Assembly (NCBI RefSeq): GCF_023715895.1
Contig: NZ_JAMBOO010000002.1
Span: forward strand, 372,001-436,000
Length of the DNA stretch: 64,000 nt
Origin: Domibacillus indicus
GTDB lineage: Bacteria; Bacillota; Bacilli; Bacillales; Domibacillaceae
Reading direction: 5' to 3'
Shown: in pieces, positions 9,851 to 17,369 of the stretch
Numbering within the stretch: the first letter of the stretch is position 1
Layout of the letters: every line of letters begins with the position of its first letter
Position numbers and translations under genes: made by a program
The notes under the pieces: generated by a model
Databases searched by the model: none
Told to the model about the DNA's origin: nothing
Seen by the model: only the letters and a program-made list of their open reading frames with translations

Positions 9851-10432
9851 CTCAATATGCAGCGGGGAGATTTTATTCATTCCTTTTTTCTTATTGAAAA
9901 ACCCTTCCGGCAAGGATGTGAGGCCGTACGCACGACAAATAGACCGAAAATCGCCGGATACACCACTTCCGGTCAAAACGATTCTCCAGCCTTTTTCTGC
10001 CCGTCGAACATCACCAATCACGACGCCGGCTGCGTCCGAAAAGTCTTCTCCTAATTCATACCGGACAATTTCTTCTTTTATTTCATCATTGATCATCCGG
10101 ACAAATGCAGCGTTCACATCGCGGAATGTCCGCCCGCCCGATTCGTGAAGGGCAATGGCAAGAACAATTTTATCCACTGTATCAGGAAGCATCGACAGCT
10201 GTACGTAAAGCTCTTCATCATCACCGCTGCCTGCTCCTGTTTGATTATCGCTCGATAAAAGAAGCGCTCCGTCGAAAGCAGTGAGCTGATTGTAAAAAAC
10301 AATATGTTCACTTGAGCGCACACGGTTCTCCCTATCTACAAGCAGCGCCATCATATCCAGGTCAAAAAGCGAAGCGCTTCCATCCCATCCTAACGCAATT
10401 TTCATAGATCCTTTCAGCCGGTTCGGTTTCAT
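9839..10432 (-). CDS. TerD-family calcium-binding stress protein
   Basis: A 197-residue TerD-domain protein. The core LGWDGSASLFDLDMMALLVD, the acidic GAGSGDDEELYVQLSMLP segment and the FRDVNAAFVRMIND helix follow the TerD pattern; the paired Asp residues bind calcium in family members. TerD proteins are linked to tellurite resistance, general stress and phage defence, with no defined enzymatic role. It is a single gene here, unlike the yceCDEF-type clusters. Start at 10432 has AAAGGGGG six bases upstream; an internal ATG at 10405 is possible. Confidence 0.85.
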   Translation of the reverse strand: MKPNRLKGSMKIALGWDGSASLFDLDMMALLVDRENRVRSSEHIVFYNQLTAFDGALLLSSDNQTGAGSGDDEELYVQLSMLPDTVDKIVLAIALHESGGRTFRDVNAAFVRMINDEIKEEIVRYELGEDFSDAAGVVIGDVRRAEKGWRIVLTGSGVSGDFRSICRAYGLTSLPEGFFNKKKGMNKISPLHIEKLF

Positions 10433-10499
10433 GCAAATCCCCCTTTTGTTTCATCCTAACAGGTGCGGGCTTTCTTTCCAAGCAAAAGCCCGCTCGTTT

Positions 10500-11303
10500 T
10501 TACCGTACTTCCTGCTGAAGCTGAAACAGCATTTGATCCGCAATAGCATGGTAGCCAAACTCGTTCGGATGAATCCCATCATCTGACACATTCTGTGGTG
10601 TTTCACTGTTGATCACTTCGGTGGTATCGACGACAACCGCATAATCGTGCTTGGCTGCCAGCTCGTAAAATTGAAGGTTCCATCTTGGCAGGAGCCGGTC
10701 TGCCATTGAATACAATTCAAATTCTTTATCAAGCGGATTGTACAATTCTAACAGCAAAACCGTGGCTTCCGGATTTAACGTATGCACCCGCTCCATGATG
10801 TCGGTTAGATTGGTATTAAATGTTTTTTGAAGCGAATCCACGGATTGAACAGCCTCATAAAACCCTTTTTGGAAGCCAAGCTGCAAAATATCATTGCCGC
10901 CGATATTAATCGTCACAATATCCGCTTTCTTGATCTGGTCATCAAACTCTCCGCCCTGCACGAGACGGTTTAATTCAGTGCTTGTAATTTCATTAATGCC
11001 TTCGTTTTGGAATTCAACCTCTTTTTGGATGGATGACTCAAGGCTCTCCGAAAAAGACTTCACGAGATTTTCTTTCGGCGGTGCACCAAAACCGGTAATA
11101 ATAGAATCTCCAATTGCCAGGTGGCGAAGTACCTGCTTGTCACTTTCGCGGAAATAATCGATATATGTCTCTTTCTGCTCACTTGCAAGCGTCTGCGGTC
11201 CTTCTTTTAATTGTTTTATCTGATATTGCGGGTAATACATCCAAATCGCGAAACCTGCCACACACACTGCTACAACACTTAAAATGGTGGCGATGACTTT
11301 CAT
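10500..11303 (-). CDS. SGNH/GDSL hydrolase, membrane-anchored or secreted
   Basis: A 267-residue esterase/lipase-like protein. An N-terminal hydrophobic helix (about 4-24, IATILSVVAVCVAGFAIWMY) with no lipobox suggests a membrane anchor or uncleaved signal. The SGNH blocks are present: GDSIITGFG (catalytic Ser), TINIGGNDIL (Gly and Asn) and DDGIHPNEFGY (Asp and His). The family hydrolyses acyl esters of lipids, sugars or peptidoglycan; the substrate is unknown. A good stem (GCGGGCTTT/AAAGCCCGC, 10465-10493) follows the stop but has its T-run on the plus-strand side. Followed upstream by the long repeat element. Confidence 0.85.
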   Translation of the reverse strand: MKVIATILSVVAVCVAGFAIWMYYPQYQIKQLKEGPQTLASEQKETYIDYFRESDKQVLRHLAIGDSIITGFGAPPKENLVKSFSESLESSIQKEVEFQNEGINEITSTELNRLVQGGEFDDQIKKADIVTINIGGNDILQLGFQKGFYEAVQSVDSLQKTFNTNLTDIMERVHTLNPEATVLLLELYNPLDKEFELYSMADRLLPRWNLQFYELAAKHDYAVVVDTTEVINSETPQNVSDDGIHPNEFGYHAIADQMLFQLQQEVR

Positions 11304-11513
11304 GCCTCTTTCCTTGTTCCTCCTTTTATTCGGAAATACTGTTCATTGTTGCCGTATTAATTGTTCATTATACGTACGATTTCGCTGTTTTCACAACTAA
11401 TCTGTTTGGGGAAAAAGGGCTCTAAAACACCGTCCCCAAAAGCCGTTTTCTCCCATCTTCTTTTATCCATACCCACTTTTTTTAGAAACAAGACTCTGTC
11501 CAAAAGAAAAAGA
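11304..11513. other. Intergenic stretch left of repeat element A
   Basis: About 210 bases upstream of the SGNH hydrolase. It should carry that gene's promoter, but no box pair was resolved. No convincing gene is present. A partial copy of the adjacent hairpin motif (GACTCTGTCC near 11492) precedes the left hairpin of the repeat. Confidence 0.4.
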
Positions 11514-11905
11514 AACTCTGCCCCGAGGACAGAGTTCCAGTGTGTAGATAAAGTCTTTCGCTTTAAAAAAAGAGCCGATAAGTGAAGCCTGCCCGACTTC
11601 ACTGAGTGGCATTAAAGATTAATAAGCAAGGACCAAATAGAGATTTTCTCTTTTTTTAACAGAAAACTATGACCTTGTTAGCCCCATACAATCTTATCAC
11701 AAGTCACTTGGCGGCGGGAGGGCAGCGCAGACTCCTATGGGACTAGCGGGCAGCTGAGACCAGTGGAGCCGCTAGGCGAAATCGGGCTCAGCGCCTGCCC
11801 CATGGAAAGCGGAGCTGCCTGGACGCCGTCGGTCCATCCCATTCATATGCACGATCATCCATATAATTTGTCGACAGTCTAAAACTCTGCCCTGAGGACA
11901 GAGTT
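11514..11905. repeat. Hairpin-flanked interspersed element, copy A
   Basis: The body at 11538-11880 starts AGTGTGTAGATAAAG and ends ATTTGTCGACAGTCT, forming imperfect terminal inverted repeats. It is bracketed by two nearly identical hairpins, AACTCTG...CAGAGTT at 11514-11536 and at 11883-11905; the right one is the prsA-like gene's terminator. The interior has an AT-rich part and a GC-rich part (about 11709-11830: GACTCCTATGGGACTAGCGG, CTGAGACC, CCCATGGAAAGCGGAGCTG), of a type I recall as common in Bacillaceae intergenic repeats. Same family as copies at 22521-23025 and, truncated, 19962-20037. No coding frame. Confidence 0.8.
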
Positions 11906-11912
11906 CTTTCTT

Positions 11913-12797
11913 TTATTCAAATGAATTGTAAATATCATAGTCTTCCTTTTTTTCTTCCAGCCAGGTTGTATATTCACTCGACATTTTTTCCTGCTTGAGC
12001 GTTTCTTTAATTTCCTCTTTGCTGTCTTCCAAGTTAGCAGCTTTCGCTTCTTTCTTTCCTGTTACTTTAATAATATGATAGCCGTAATCGGTTTTAACCG
12101 GTTCGCTGATTTCACCAATCTCCATCGCAAAAGCTGCTTTCTCGAATTCCCCGGTCATTTCCCCTGTACCGAAGTAGCCCAGCTCACCGCCATTTTCCGC
12201 ACTTGTTGTATCGGTAGAATATTCTTTTGCCAGCGCTGCAAAGTCTTCTCCGTCTGCAAGCTTCGCTGCAACTTCTTTTGCTGTCGCTTCGTCATCTACT
12301 AAAATGTGGCTGGCTTCTACCTGTTCAGATGTGGCAAACGTATCTTTGTTTTCATTAAAATAAGTCTCGATTTCTTCATCTGTGATTTCGATGCGCGGCT
12401 CAAGCAATTTCACCGTCTCAAGATATACTTTAATTTCTTCTTTCATATCTGCTTCGGTCATACCGCTTGATTCAAGCGCTGACTTGTACGCTTCTTCTCC
12501 TCCGTACGACTCAATGGTTGCGTCCAGTTCTTCTTGAATCTCCTTATCCGTCACCTGCACCTTTTCCTTAGCGGCTTCTTTTTCCACAATCTTGTCCGCA
12601 ATTAACGATTCCGCTGCGTCTGCTCCGTACATTTTTACGAGTGAATCATACAAATCATCTTTCGTAATTTTGGTTCCGCCTACCTCCGCAATCGTTTCTG
12701 CACTGCTGCCGGCTGTGGCAAAAAAGAATCCAGCCGCCGCTATTGCTGCGATAATCGCAGCCCATACATACGTTTTTCCTTTTTTTAAAGCGTTCAT
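11913..12797 (-). CDS. prsA: PrsA-like foldase, parvulin-type peptidyl-prolyl isomerase
   Basis: A 294-residue extracytoplasmic foldase. After an N-terminal hydrophobic segment (about 10-30), the SurA/PrsA N-terminal helical region spans about 35-155, followed by a parvulin domain (about 155-250) with VEASHILVDDEATAKEVAAK, STDTTSAENGGELGYFGTGE and YGYHIIKVTGKKE, all typical. PrsA helps secreted proteins fold outside the membrane. Unusually the lipobox Cys of classic PrsA is missing (the region reads FFFATAGSSAET), so the protein must be held by its hydrophobic segment or released. The terminator hairpin after the gene is the one duplicated around repeat A. GGGAGAG precedes the start. Confidence 0.85.
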   Translation of the reverse strand: MNALKKGKTYVWAAIIAAIAAAGFFFATAGSSAETIAEVGGTKITKDDLYDSLVKMYGADAAESLIADKIVEKEAAKEKVQVTDKEIQEELDATIESYGGEEAYKSALESSGMTEADMKEEIKVYLETVKLLEPRIEITDEEIETYFNENKDTFATSEQVEASHILVDDEATAKEVAAKLADGEDFAALAKEYSTDTTSAENGGELGYFGTGEMTGEFEKAAFAMEIGEISEPVKTDYGYHIIKVTGKKEAKAANLEDSKEEIKETLKQEKMSSEYTTWLEEKKEDYDIYNSFE

Positions 12798-12864
12798 TTT
12801 TTCTCTCCCTGCTATTTATTTTCCGAGTTCAGTATAAAAAACAAAAGTGAAAAAACGGTGAAAG

Positions 12865-13494
12865 TCAAATGAATGTTCCGCCGTTTTTAACAAAATCCAT
12901 TTCCTGTTTGATCACTTCCATTTTTTGATCGAGCTCGGTCATCGTGTCCGCTGCACTTTTCAGTTCTCTTTGCAGGCGGGGCGGAATGACACCGTCAAAT
13001 TTATAAAACAGCTTATGCTCCAGTCCTGCCCAGAAATCCATCGCAGCCGTACGGATTTGCACTTCAACCATCGTTTTTTCGGTTGAAGCCGCCATAAAAA
13101 CAGGAATTTCAATGATCGCATGCAAACTTTGATAGCCGTTTGGTTTCGGCTGTTTGATGTAATCTTTTACATGTGCAAGTTGAATATCCCGCTGTTGCTT
13201 GAGCATTTGCAGCACTTGGTAGATGTCGGCTGCAAACGAACATGTAATGCGAATGCCGGCAATATCGTGCACATGGCGCCGTGCATTTTCCGGGGTTAAC
13301 GCGTAACCTTTTCGGTTTAACTTTTGAATAATGCCATGCTGATTTTTCAATCGCGATTTAATATGTTCAATCGGATTGTATTGGTGGATATGCTGAAACT
13401 CTTCATTTAAAATATTCAGCTTCGTATTTACTTTATCCAGCGCAAATTTGTGAATCAGCATCAGTTTTTTCCATTCATCCATTTCCTGCTCCAT
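12865..13494 (-). CDS. relP: Small alarmone synthetase (RelP/YwaC type)
   Basis: A 209-residue single-domain (p)ppGpp synthetase without hydrolase or regulatory domains. HKFALDKVNTKLNILNEEF, the HIHQYNPIEHIKSRLK motif, VHDIAGIRITCSF, KPNGYQSLHAIIEIPVF and VEVQIRTAAMDFWAGLEHKL match the synthetase fold, with the Glu of EVQIRT coordinating magnesium. The pattern is closer to B. subtilis YwaC (RelP, SAS2) than to YjbM (RelQ). RelP-type enzymes are usually induced by cell-wall stress; no SigM or SigW promoter was recognised here. Apparently monocistronic. Confidence 0.85.
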   Translation of the reverse strand: MEQEMDEWKKLMLIHKFALDKVNTKLNILNEEFQHIHQYNPIEHIKSRLKNQHGIIQKLNRKGYALTPENARRHVHDIAGIRITCSFAADIYQVLQMLKQQRDIQLAHVKDYIKQPKPNGYQSLHAIIEIPVFMAASTEKTMVEVQIRTAAMDFWAGLEHKLFYKFDGVIPPRLQRELKSAADTMTELDQKMEVIKQEMDFVKNGGTFI

Positions 13495-13560
13495 CTACCG
13501 CACTTCCTTTGTAACATGATCTGCCTTTTATCGTAGCGGAAGAAAGTGAAAATAAAATGA

Positions 13561-13584
13561 AAAAAGCACCCATAAAGGATGCTT
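13561..13584 (-). terminator. Terminator of the 131-residue unknown gene
   Basis: AAGCACCC-ATAAA-GGATGCTT (one mismatch) is followed on the minus strand by six T and overlaps the stop codon of the gene ending at 13583. Confidence 0.6.
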
Positions 13585-13978
13585 ACTTTTCTTCATGCCC
13601 GCCTATTAACATAAAATCTCCAAATTGGTTTACATCAACATTGATCCTGTCACATGCATTCAAGTATCTTAAAATGATAATAAACCGGTCTTGAGAAATC
13701 CCCTTTTTCTCCATCTGTGCCCGCATTTCTTCAATGGGGGGAAGCTCGTCTGTTTCCGTCTTTGCCTCCATAAAAGGAGAAAAATATCGGTATACCGTCT
13801 CCACTTCTTCTTTCCGGACAACGGAGAGCTCCCCGAATTCTTTCGCCAGCGCTTCTTCAAATCCATTTTTAAGTCCGTAAATATGGCCTTTATCGGCTTT
13901 GTCAATGCCCTGCCGGCTTTGAAGATCGTATAGTTCTCCCATTATTTTTCCGAGGATCAATGTCAGGTTTGTATCCAC
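13583..13978 (-). CDS. Hypothetical protein, 131 residues
   Basis: A soluble acidic, mostly helical protein starting MDTNLTLILGKIMGELYDLQ. No membrane segment, signal peptide or known catalytic motif is seen. The pattern of short amphipathic helices and an EEMRAQMEKKGISQDRFIII region suggests a small helical fold, possibly like Bacillus DUF1878-type proteins, but I cannot confirm this. AAAGGAGG precedes the start and a terminator overlaps its end, so it is very likely expressed as a single gene. Confidence 0.7.
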   Translation of the reverse strand: MDTNLTLILGKIMGELYDLQSRQGIDKADKGHIYGLKNGFEEALAKEFGELSVVRKEEVETVYRYFSPFMEAKTETDELPPIEEMRAQMEKKGISQDRFIIILRYLNACDRINVDVNQFGDFMLIGGHEEK

Positions 13979-14040
13979 TTTATCCCTCCTTTTTTCTTTA
14001 GTCTTAGGCAGATGAACGCTATTTATACAGCTTGAGCCTG

Positions 14041-14337
14041 TTAATCGGAACGAATCTTACGTGCTGCCAGCCACTGGCGGAGAGAAGTTCTTGAAAAATA
14101 CGTTTTTCCATTTACATCAATAGATGGAATATCCCGATATTTTTGAAGCAGTTCTTTCGTATCCTGCTTCGGTGCGCCCAAAAAACGATGCAAAGTATCC
14201 TCCTGAATAAGCTCAGACTGACCTCTTCGCTTGAAATGATCGATAAACGTTTTTTCAGATGGATTTTTCCAATTTTTAAGACCGTCTCCGATAAAATAGC
14301 CGGCCAGTGCAATCCCAGCGCCTAAAAATAAACTCAC
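14041..14337 (-). CDS. Hypothetical protein, 98 residues, N-terminal hydrophobic segment
   Basis: Starts MSLFLGAGIALAGYFIGDGL, a short hydrophobic N-terminal helix of about 17 residues, followed by a charged domain with SIDVNGKTYFSRTSLRQWLA near the end. That last segment resembles helix-turn-helix excisionase-type folds (a 'read name, choose row' motif) but is too short for a firm call. A membrane-tethered DNA- or protein-binding role is possible. AAGGAGGACAAGC precedes the start. Single gene between the 131-residue unknown and desR. Confidence 0.65.
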   Translation of the reverse strand: MSLFLGAGIALAGYFIGDGLKNWKNPSEKTFIDHFKRRGQSELIQEDTLHRFLGAPKQDTKELLQKYRDIPSIDVNGKTYFSRTSLRQWLAARKIRSD

Positions 14338-14411
14338 AGCTTGTCCTCCTTTTTCTTCTGTGCTTTTTTATCTTATGAGCGAATGGCCTCCGTCATCTCT
14401 TTTTCTTCCAT

Positions 14412-14436
14412 AAAAAAAAGCGTGCTTCTGCACGCT
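14412..14436 (-). terminator. Terminator of the des-desK-desR operon
   Basis: AGCGTGC (14419-14425) TTCT GCACGCT (14430-14436), then eight T on the minus strand, a few bases after the desR stop codon. Confidence 0.85.
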
Positions 14437-14441
14437 CTCCT

Positions 14442-15041
14442 TTATTTAAACCAGCCTTTTTCTTTAGATTGAGAAATGGCTTCTATTCGATTTTTCACTT
14501 CCAGCTTATCGAAAATCGTAGAGATGTAATTGCGGACGGTCCCGTTTTTTAAATTCAGCTGCTTTGCAATCTCTCCTGTGCTTTTTCCTTCTGAAACAAG
14601 AGCCAGCACATCTTTTTCACGTTCCGTCAGCGGATTTTCTTCACTGTATAAGTCATCCATCAATTCCGGCGCATATACTTTTCGGCCATTCATAATATTT
14701 CGGATAGAGCTCGCCAGTTCATCGCTTGGACTGTCCTTTAGTAAATACCCGCTCACTTTTGCTTTTAATGCCCGCTGGAAATAGCCTGTGCGGGCAAATG
14801 TCGTTAAAATAATCACCTTACATGCATCATTTTTTAATTCTTCGGCCGCTTCAAGCCCTGTTTTCAGCGGCATTTCAATATCCATTATACAAATGTCCGG
14901 CTGCAGCTCCCGCACAAGTGTAACAGCTTCTTCTCCATTTGCAGCTTGTCCAACCACTTCCATATCATCTTCCAAGCTGAGCAGCGACCCAAGTGCTCCA
15001 AGAAGCATGCGCTGGTCCTCTGCAATGACAATGCGGATCAT
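14442..15041 (-). CDS. desR: DesR, response regulator for fatty acid desaturase
   Basis: A 199-residue NarL/FixJ-type response regulator. The receiver domain (1-120) has the acidic pair in IAEDQRML and phospho-acceptor Asp54 in ICIMDIEMP, the same number as in B. subtilis DesR. The C-terminal LuxR-type helix-turn-helix covers about 135-195 (LTEREKDVLALVSEGKSTGE). It is phosphorylated by DesK in the cold and activates des. Its start overlaps the desK stop by four bases. The candidate target is the palindrome at 17346-17369. Confidence 0.9.
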   Translation of the reverse strand: MIRIVIAEDQRMLLGALGSLLSLEDDMEVVGQAANGEEAVTLVRELQPDICIMDIEMPLKTGLEAAEELKNDACKVIILTTFARTGYFQRALKAKVSGYLLKDSPSDELASSIRNIMNGRKVYAPELMDDLYSEENPLTEREKDVLALVSEGKSTGEIAKQLNLKNGTVRNYISTIFDKLEVKNRIEAISQSKEKGWFK

Positions 15042-16171
15042 TTCATTCCCTCCCTGTCATGCTGTGTGACATTGTTCGGTACCGTCATAACTAAAACTGT
15101 GCCATTTTCACTTCGGATCTCTAAACTTCCATTTACGAACTCAAGCCGCTCCCGCATACCAGGCAGTCCGCTTCCTTTTCCAATATCCTGGCGGCTGAGC
15201 CCTACACCATCGTCTTTTACGGTCATTCGAACGGAATCTTCAAGCTGCTCAATCGATATATGGCAGGAAAAGGCCTGGCTGTGTTTTACGATATTCGTTA
15301 CCGCTTCTTTCATGCACATACTGAGCACATTTTCCACAAACAGCGATACATTTACAAGCTGAAAAGAATCAGCGCCTGTATACTCAATTTGTGCAGCCCG
15401 CAGCATTTGCTGAACAAGGACAATTTCATCATTCACCCGGATGCCCCGCATAGACGAAACAAGGTTTCTCACTTCATTCAGTGCAGTTCGTGCCGTTTGC
15501 TGCACATCCAGCAGCTCTCCTCTTGCCCGCTCCGGGTCTTTTTCGATCAGCTTGCGCGCCAAATCGCTTTTTAATCCAATGAGGGAAAGCTTCTGGCCAA
15601 GCGTATCATGCAGATCACGAGCGATCCGCTGGCGTTCCTCCTGTTTCACAAGATCAGCAATCCGGTTGTTGGCAAGCTGCAGCTCAGCTTCAAGCTTATC
15701 CTGTTTTTTTCGGTTGTACAATGAAAAGGGCAACAGCACAATGCCAATAAATACGATGACAATAATGGGAATCTGCTGAATAAACAGTGGGTCCTGAACC
15801 ACAAGGTTATAGTTAATAGAACCAATGGTGCTGACCAGGTGGATCACGTAAGCTGTTATAAAAGCCGCACGCTTACGGATATTTCCATTGTAATAAGCAA
15901 TGTAGAATGAAAAGTAAATAAACTGATACATAACCGTCATGGCTACAGAAATGCCGACAAGAAGGCAGACCCAGAAGTAAACCGGCCACCTGGATGATAA
16001 AAAAGCAAACCTGAAGCTGATAAAAAACAAAATCGTCAATGTAATGCCGATGACAATTTCATTCGTGGACGACGACTGAAAAATAAAATAAAACGGCAGC
16101 AGACTTAAAATAATCCATATATAAGGAGACAAGCCGGAGCTTTTCCCAAACGATGCGAATCTTTTTTTCAT
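15038..16171 (-). CDS. desK: DesK, membrane thermosensor histidine kinase
   Basis: A 377-residue sensor kinase. About five hydrophobic helices occupy residues 15-150, followed by a coiled linker (about 153-180) and the HisKA_3 motif RIARDLHDTLGQKLS, in which the phospho-acceptor is His188, the same position as in B. subtilis DesK. The HATPase part ends with VKDDGVGL and GSGLPGMRERLEFVNGSLEI. DesK measures membrane thickness and order and switches from phosphatase to kinase on cooling. Lies between des and desR, as in B. subtilis. Very confident from the combination of neighbours and residues. Confidence 0.92.
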   Translation of the reverse strand: MKKRFASFGKSSGLSPYIWIILSLLPFYFIFQSSSTNEIVIGITLTILFFISFRFAFLSSRWPVYFWVCLLVGISVAMTVMYQFIYFSFYIAYYNGNIRKRAAFITAYVIHLVSTIGSINYNLVVQDPLFIQQIPIIVIVFIGIVLLPFSLYNRKKQDKLEAELQLANNRIADLVKQEERQRIARDLHDTLGQKLSLIGLKSDLARKLIEKDPERARGELLDVQQTARTALNEVRNLVSSMRGIRVNDEIVLVQQMLRAAQIEYTGADSFQLVNVSLFVENVLSMCMKEAVTNIVKHSQAFSCHISIEQLEDSVRMTVKDDGVGLSRQDIGKGSGLPGMRERLEFVNGSLEIRSENGTVLVMTVPNNVTQHDREGMK

Positions 16172-16201
16172 ACGACACCTTTTTTATTTTTATTTTACCA
16201 C

Positions 16202-16232
16202 AAAAAAACTGCCCTCACTTGAGTGGGGGCAG
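16202..16232 (-). terminator. Terminator between des and desKR
   Basis: CTGCCCTCAC (16209-16218) pairs with GTGGGGGCAG (16223-16232) and is followed on the minus strand by seven T. It would separate the cold-induced des transcript from desKR, allowing partial read-through. Confidence 0.8.
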
Positions 16233-16241
16233 CTTTTCAAA

Positions 16242-17267
16242 CTACTGAATGGCACTTCGTTTACCAAGTGAGCCATATGTTTTTTTAGCTTGTTTAAATG
16301 TAACGAATTTATCCTGTTCCTCATCCCAAAGGCGAAACTTTACAGACTGGATACTGGTCCAGAGTGTGATAGTCGGAACACTTTGAAGCGGTTCGGAATT
16401 TGAGTGCGCTGCTTCAAGCTGATAATTTGGCACGCGCGGGCTTAAATGATGCACATGGTGAAAGCCAATATTACCGGTAATCCATTGAAGCGGCTTTGGC
16501 AGTTTGTAAAACGAGCTTCCTTCTACTGCTGCTTTTACATAACTCCAATGTTCATCTTCTTCAAAATACGAATCCTCAAAGGTATGCTGCACATAAAACA
16601 ACCACACACCCATCGCACCGGCGATCCAGAACATCGGGCCATGTACAAGGAGAAACGCCTGCCAGCCGACGAGCCAGCACATAAGGGCGACGCCAAGAAG
16701 AAGAAGCACATTCGTTAAGTATGTGTTCATGCGTTCTTTTTTGCGGGCGCCTTTCACGTTAAAACGGTTGGTGATCAAGAACACCCATATTGGACCAATA
16801 ACGAACATGATAAACGGATTGCGATATAAACGGTATGCAATACGTGTTTTCAATGGCGCTTCATAATATTCATTAACCGTCAGCATCCACATGTCTCCTG
16901 TACCGCGCTTGTCAAGATTTGAGCTTGTTGCGTGGTGGACATTATGGCTGTGCTGCCACTGGTCATACGGGAAAAACGTTAAAACACCTGTGATCGTGCC
17001 TACTACCCGGTTCAGCTTGCGGTTCTTAAAAAAGGAGTGGTGGCAGCAATCGTGAAAAATAATAAAGATGCGTGTAATAAACCCGGCACCGATTACCGAT
17101 AACCCGAGTGTCAGCCAGTAGGAAATTTGCAGGCTTTGGTATGCAAGAAACCAGACCAGCAAAAACGGGCCAATTGTATTGATTAATTGAAAGATGCTTT
17201 TATGCGTATCAGATTTTTCATAGGGGGCTACTTGTTTTCGTAAAATTTTTGTATGTTCTTTGCTCAT
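16242..17267 (-). CDS. des: Fatty acid desaturase Des
   Basis: A 341-residue acyl-lipid desaturase that introduces double bonds into membrane phospholipid chains. Four or more membrane segments surround three His boxes: HDCCHHSFF, HSHNVHHATSSNLD and FHHVHHLSPRVPNY, which bind the di-iron centre. The start at 17267 has GGAGGGAACGTAAAC upstream; the frame runs open to 17345 but would enter the promoter. First gene of des-desK-desR. A promoter and palindrome that fit DesR control are described separately. Confidence 0.93.
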   Translation of the reverse strand: MSKEHTKILRKQVAPYEKSDTHKSIFQLINTIGPFLLVWFLAYQSLQISYWLTLGLSVIGAGFITRIFIIFHDCCHHSFFKNRKLNRVVGTITGVLTFFPYDQWQHSHNVHHATSSNLDKRGTGDMWMLTVNEYYEAPLKTRIAYRLYRNPFIMFVIGPIWVFLITNRFNVKGARKKERMNTYLTNVLLLLGVALMCWLVGWQAFLLVHGPMFWIAGAMGVWLFYVQHTFEDSYFEEDEHWSYVKAAVEGSSFYKLPKPLQWITGNIGFHHVHHLSPRVPNYQLEAAHSNSEPLQSVPTITLWTSIQSVKFRLWDEEQDKFVTFKQAKKTYGSLGKRSAIQ

Positions 17268-17298
17268 GTTTACGTTCCCTCCGCTCAGTAATAACTTT

Positions 17299-17327
17299 AC
17301 TATAGCGGAAGGAAAGCGTGTTGTGCA
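17299..17327 (-). promoter_or_regulatory. Promoter of des
   Basis: Minus strand: -35 TGCACA (17327-17322), 17 bases, -10 TATAGT (17304-17299). The -35 box is weak against TTGACA, as expected for an activator-dependent promoter. The predicted start lies near 17292, 25 bases before the des ATG. Confidence 0.6.
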
Positions 17328-17345
17328 GTAGCACCCGTCATACAA

Positions 17346-17369
17346 TCAATATGACAAGTGTCATATTGA
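17346..17369. promoter_or_regulatory. Candidate DesR-binding palindrome
   Basis: TCAATATGACA-AG-TGTCATATTGA is a perfect inverted repeat with 11-base arms, centred about 65 bases upstream of the predicted des start of transcription. In B. subtilis DesR binds in the same interval (about -28 to -77). The site spans the stop codon of the upstream nucleotidase gene. Confidence 0.6.

Noticed and set aside
10465-10493. Stem GCGGGCTTT/AAAGCCCGC as terminator of the SGNH hydrolase gene
   Set aside because: Its T-run is on the plus-strand side and no plus-strand gene ends there, so a terminator role for the SGNH gene is not supported.
11357-11602. Minus-strand open frame of 81 codons in the flank of repeat A
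   Set aside because: It runs into the repeat, has no ribosome site and no protein-like composition.
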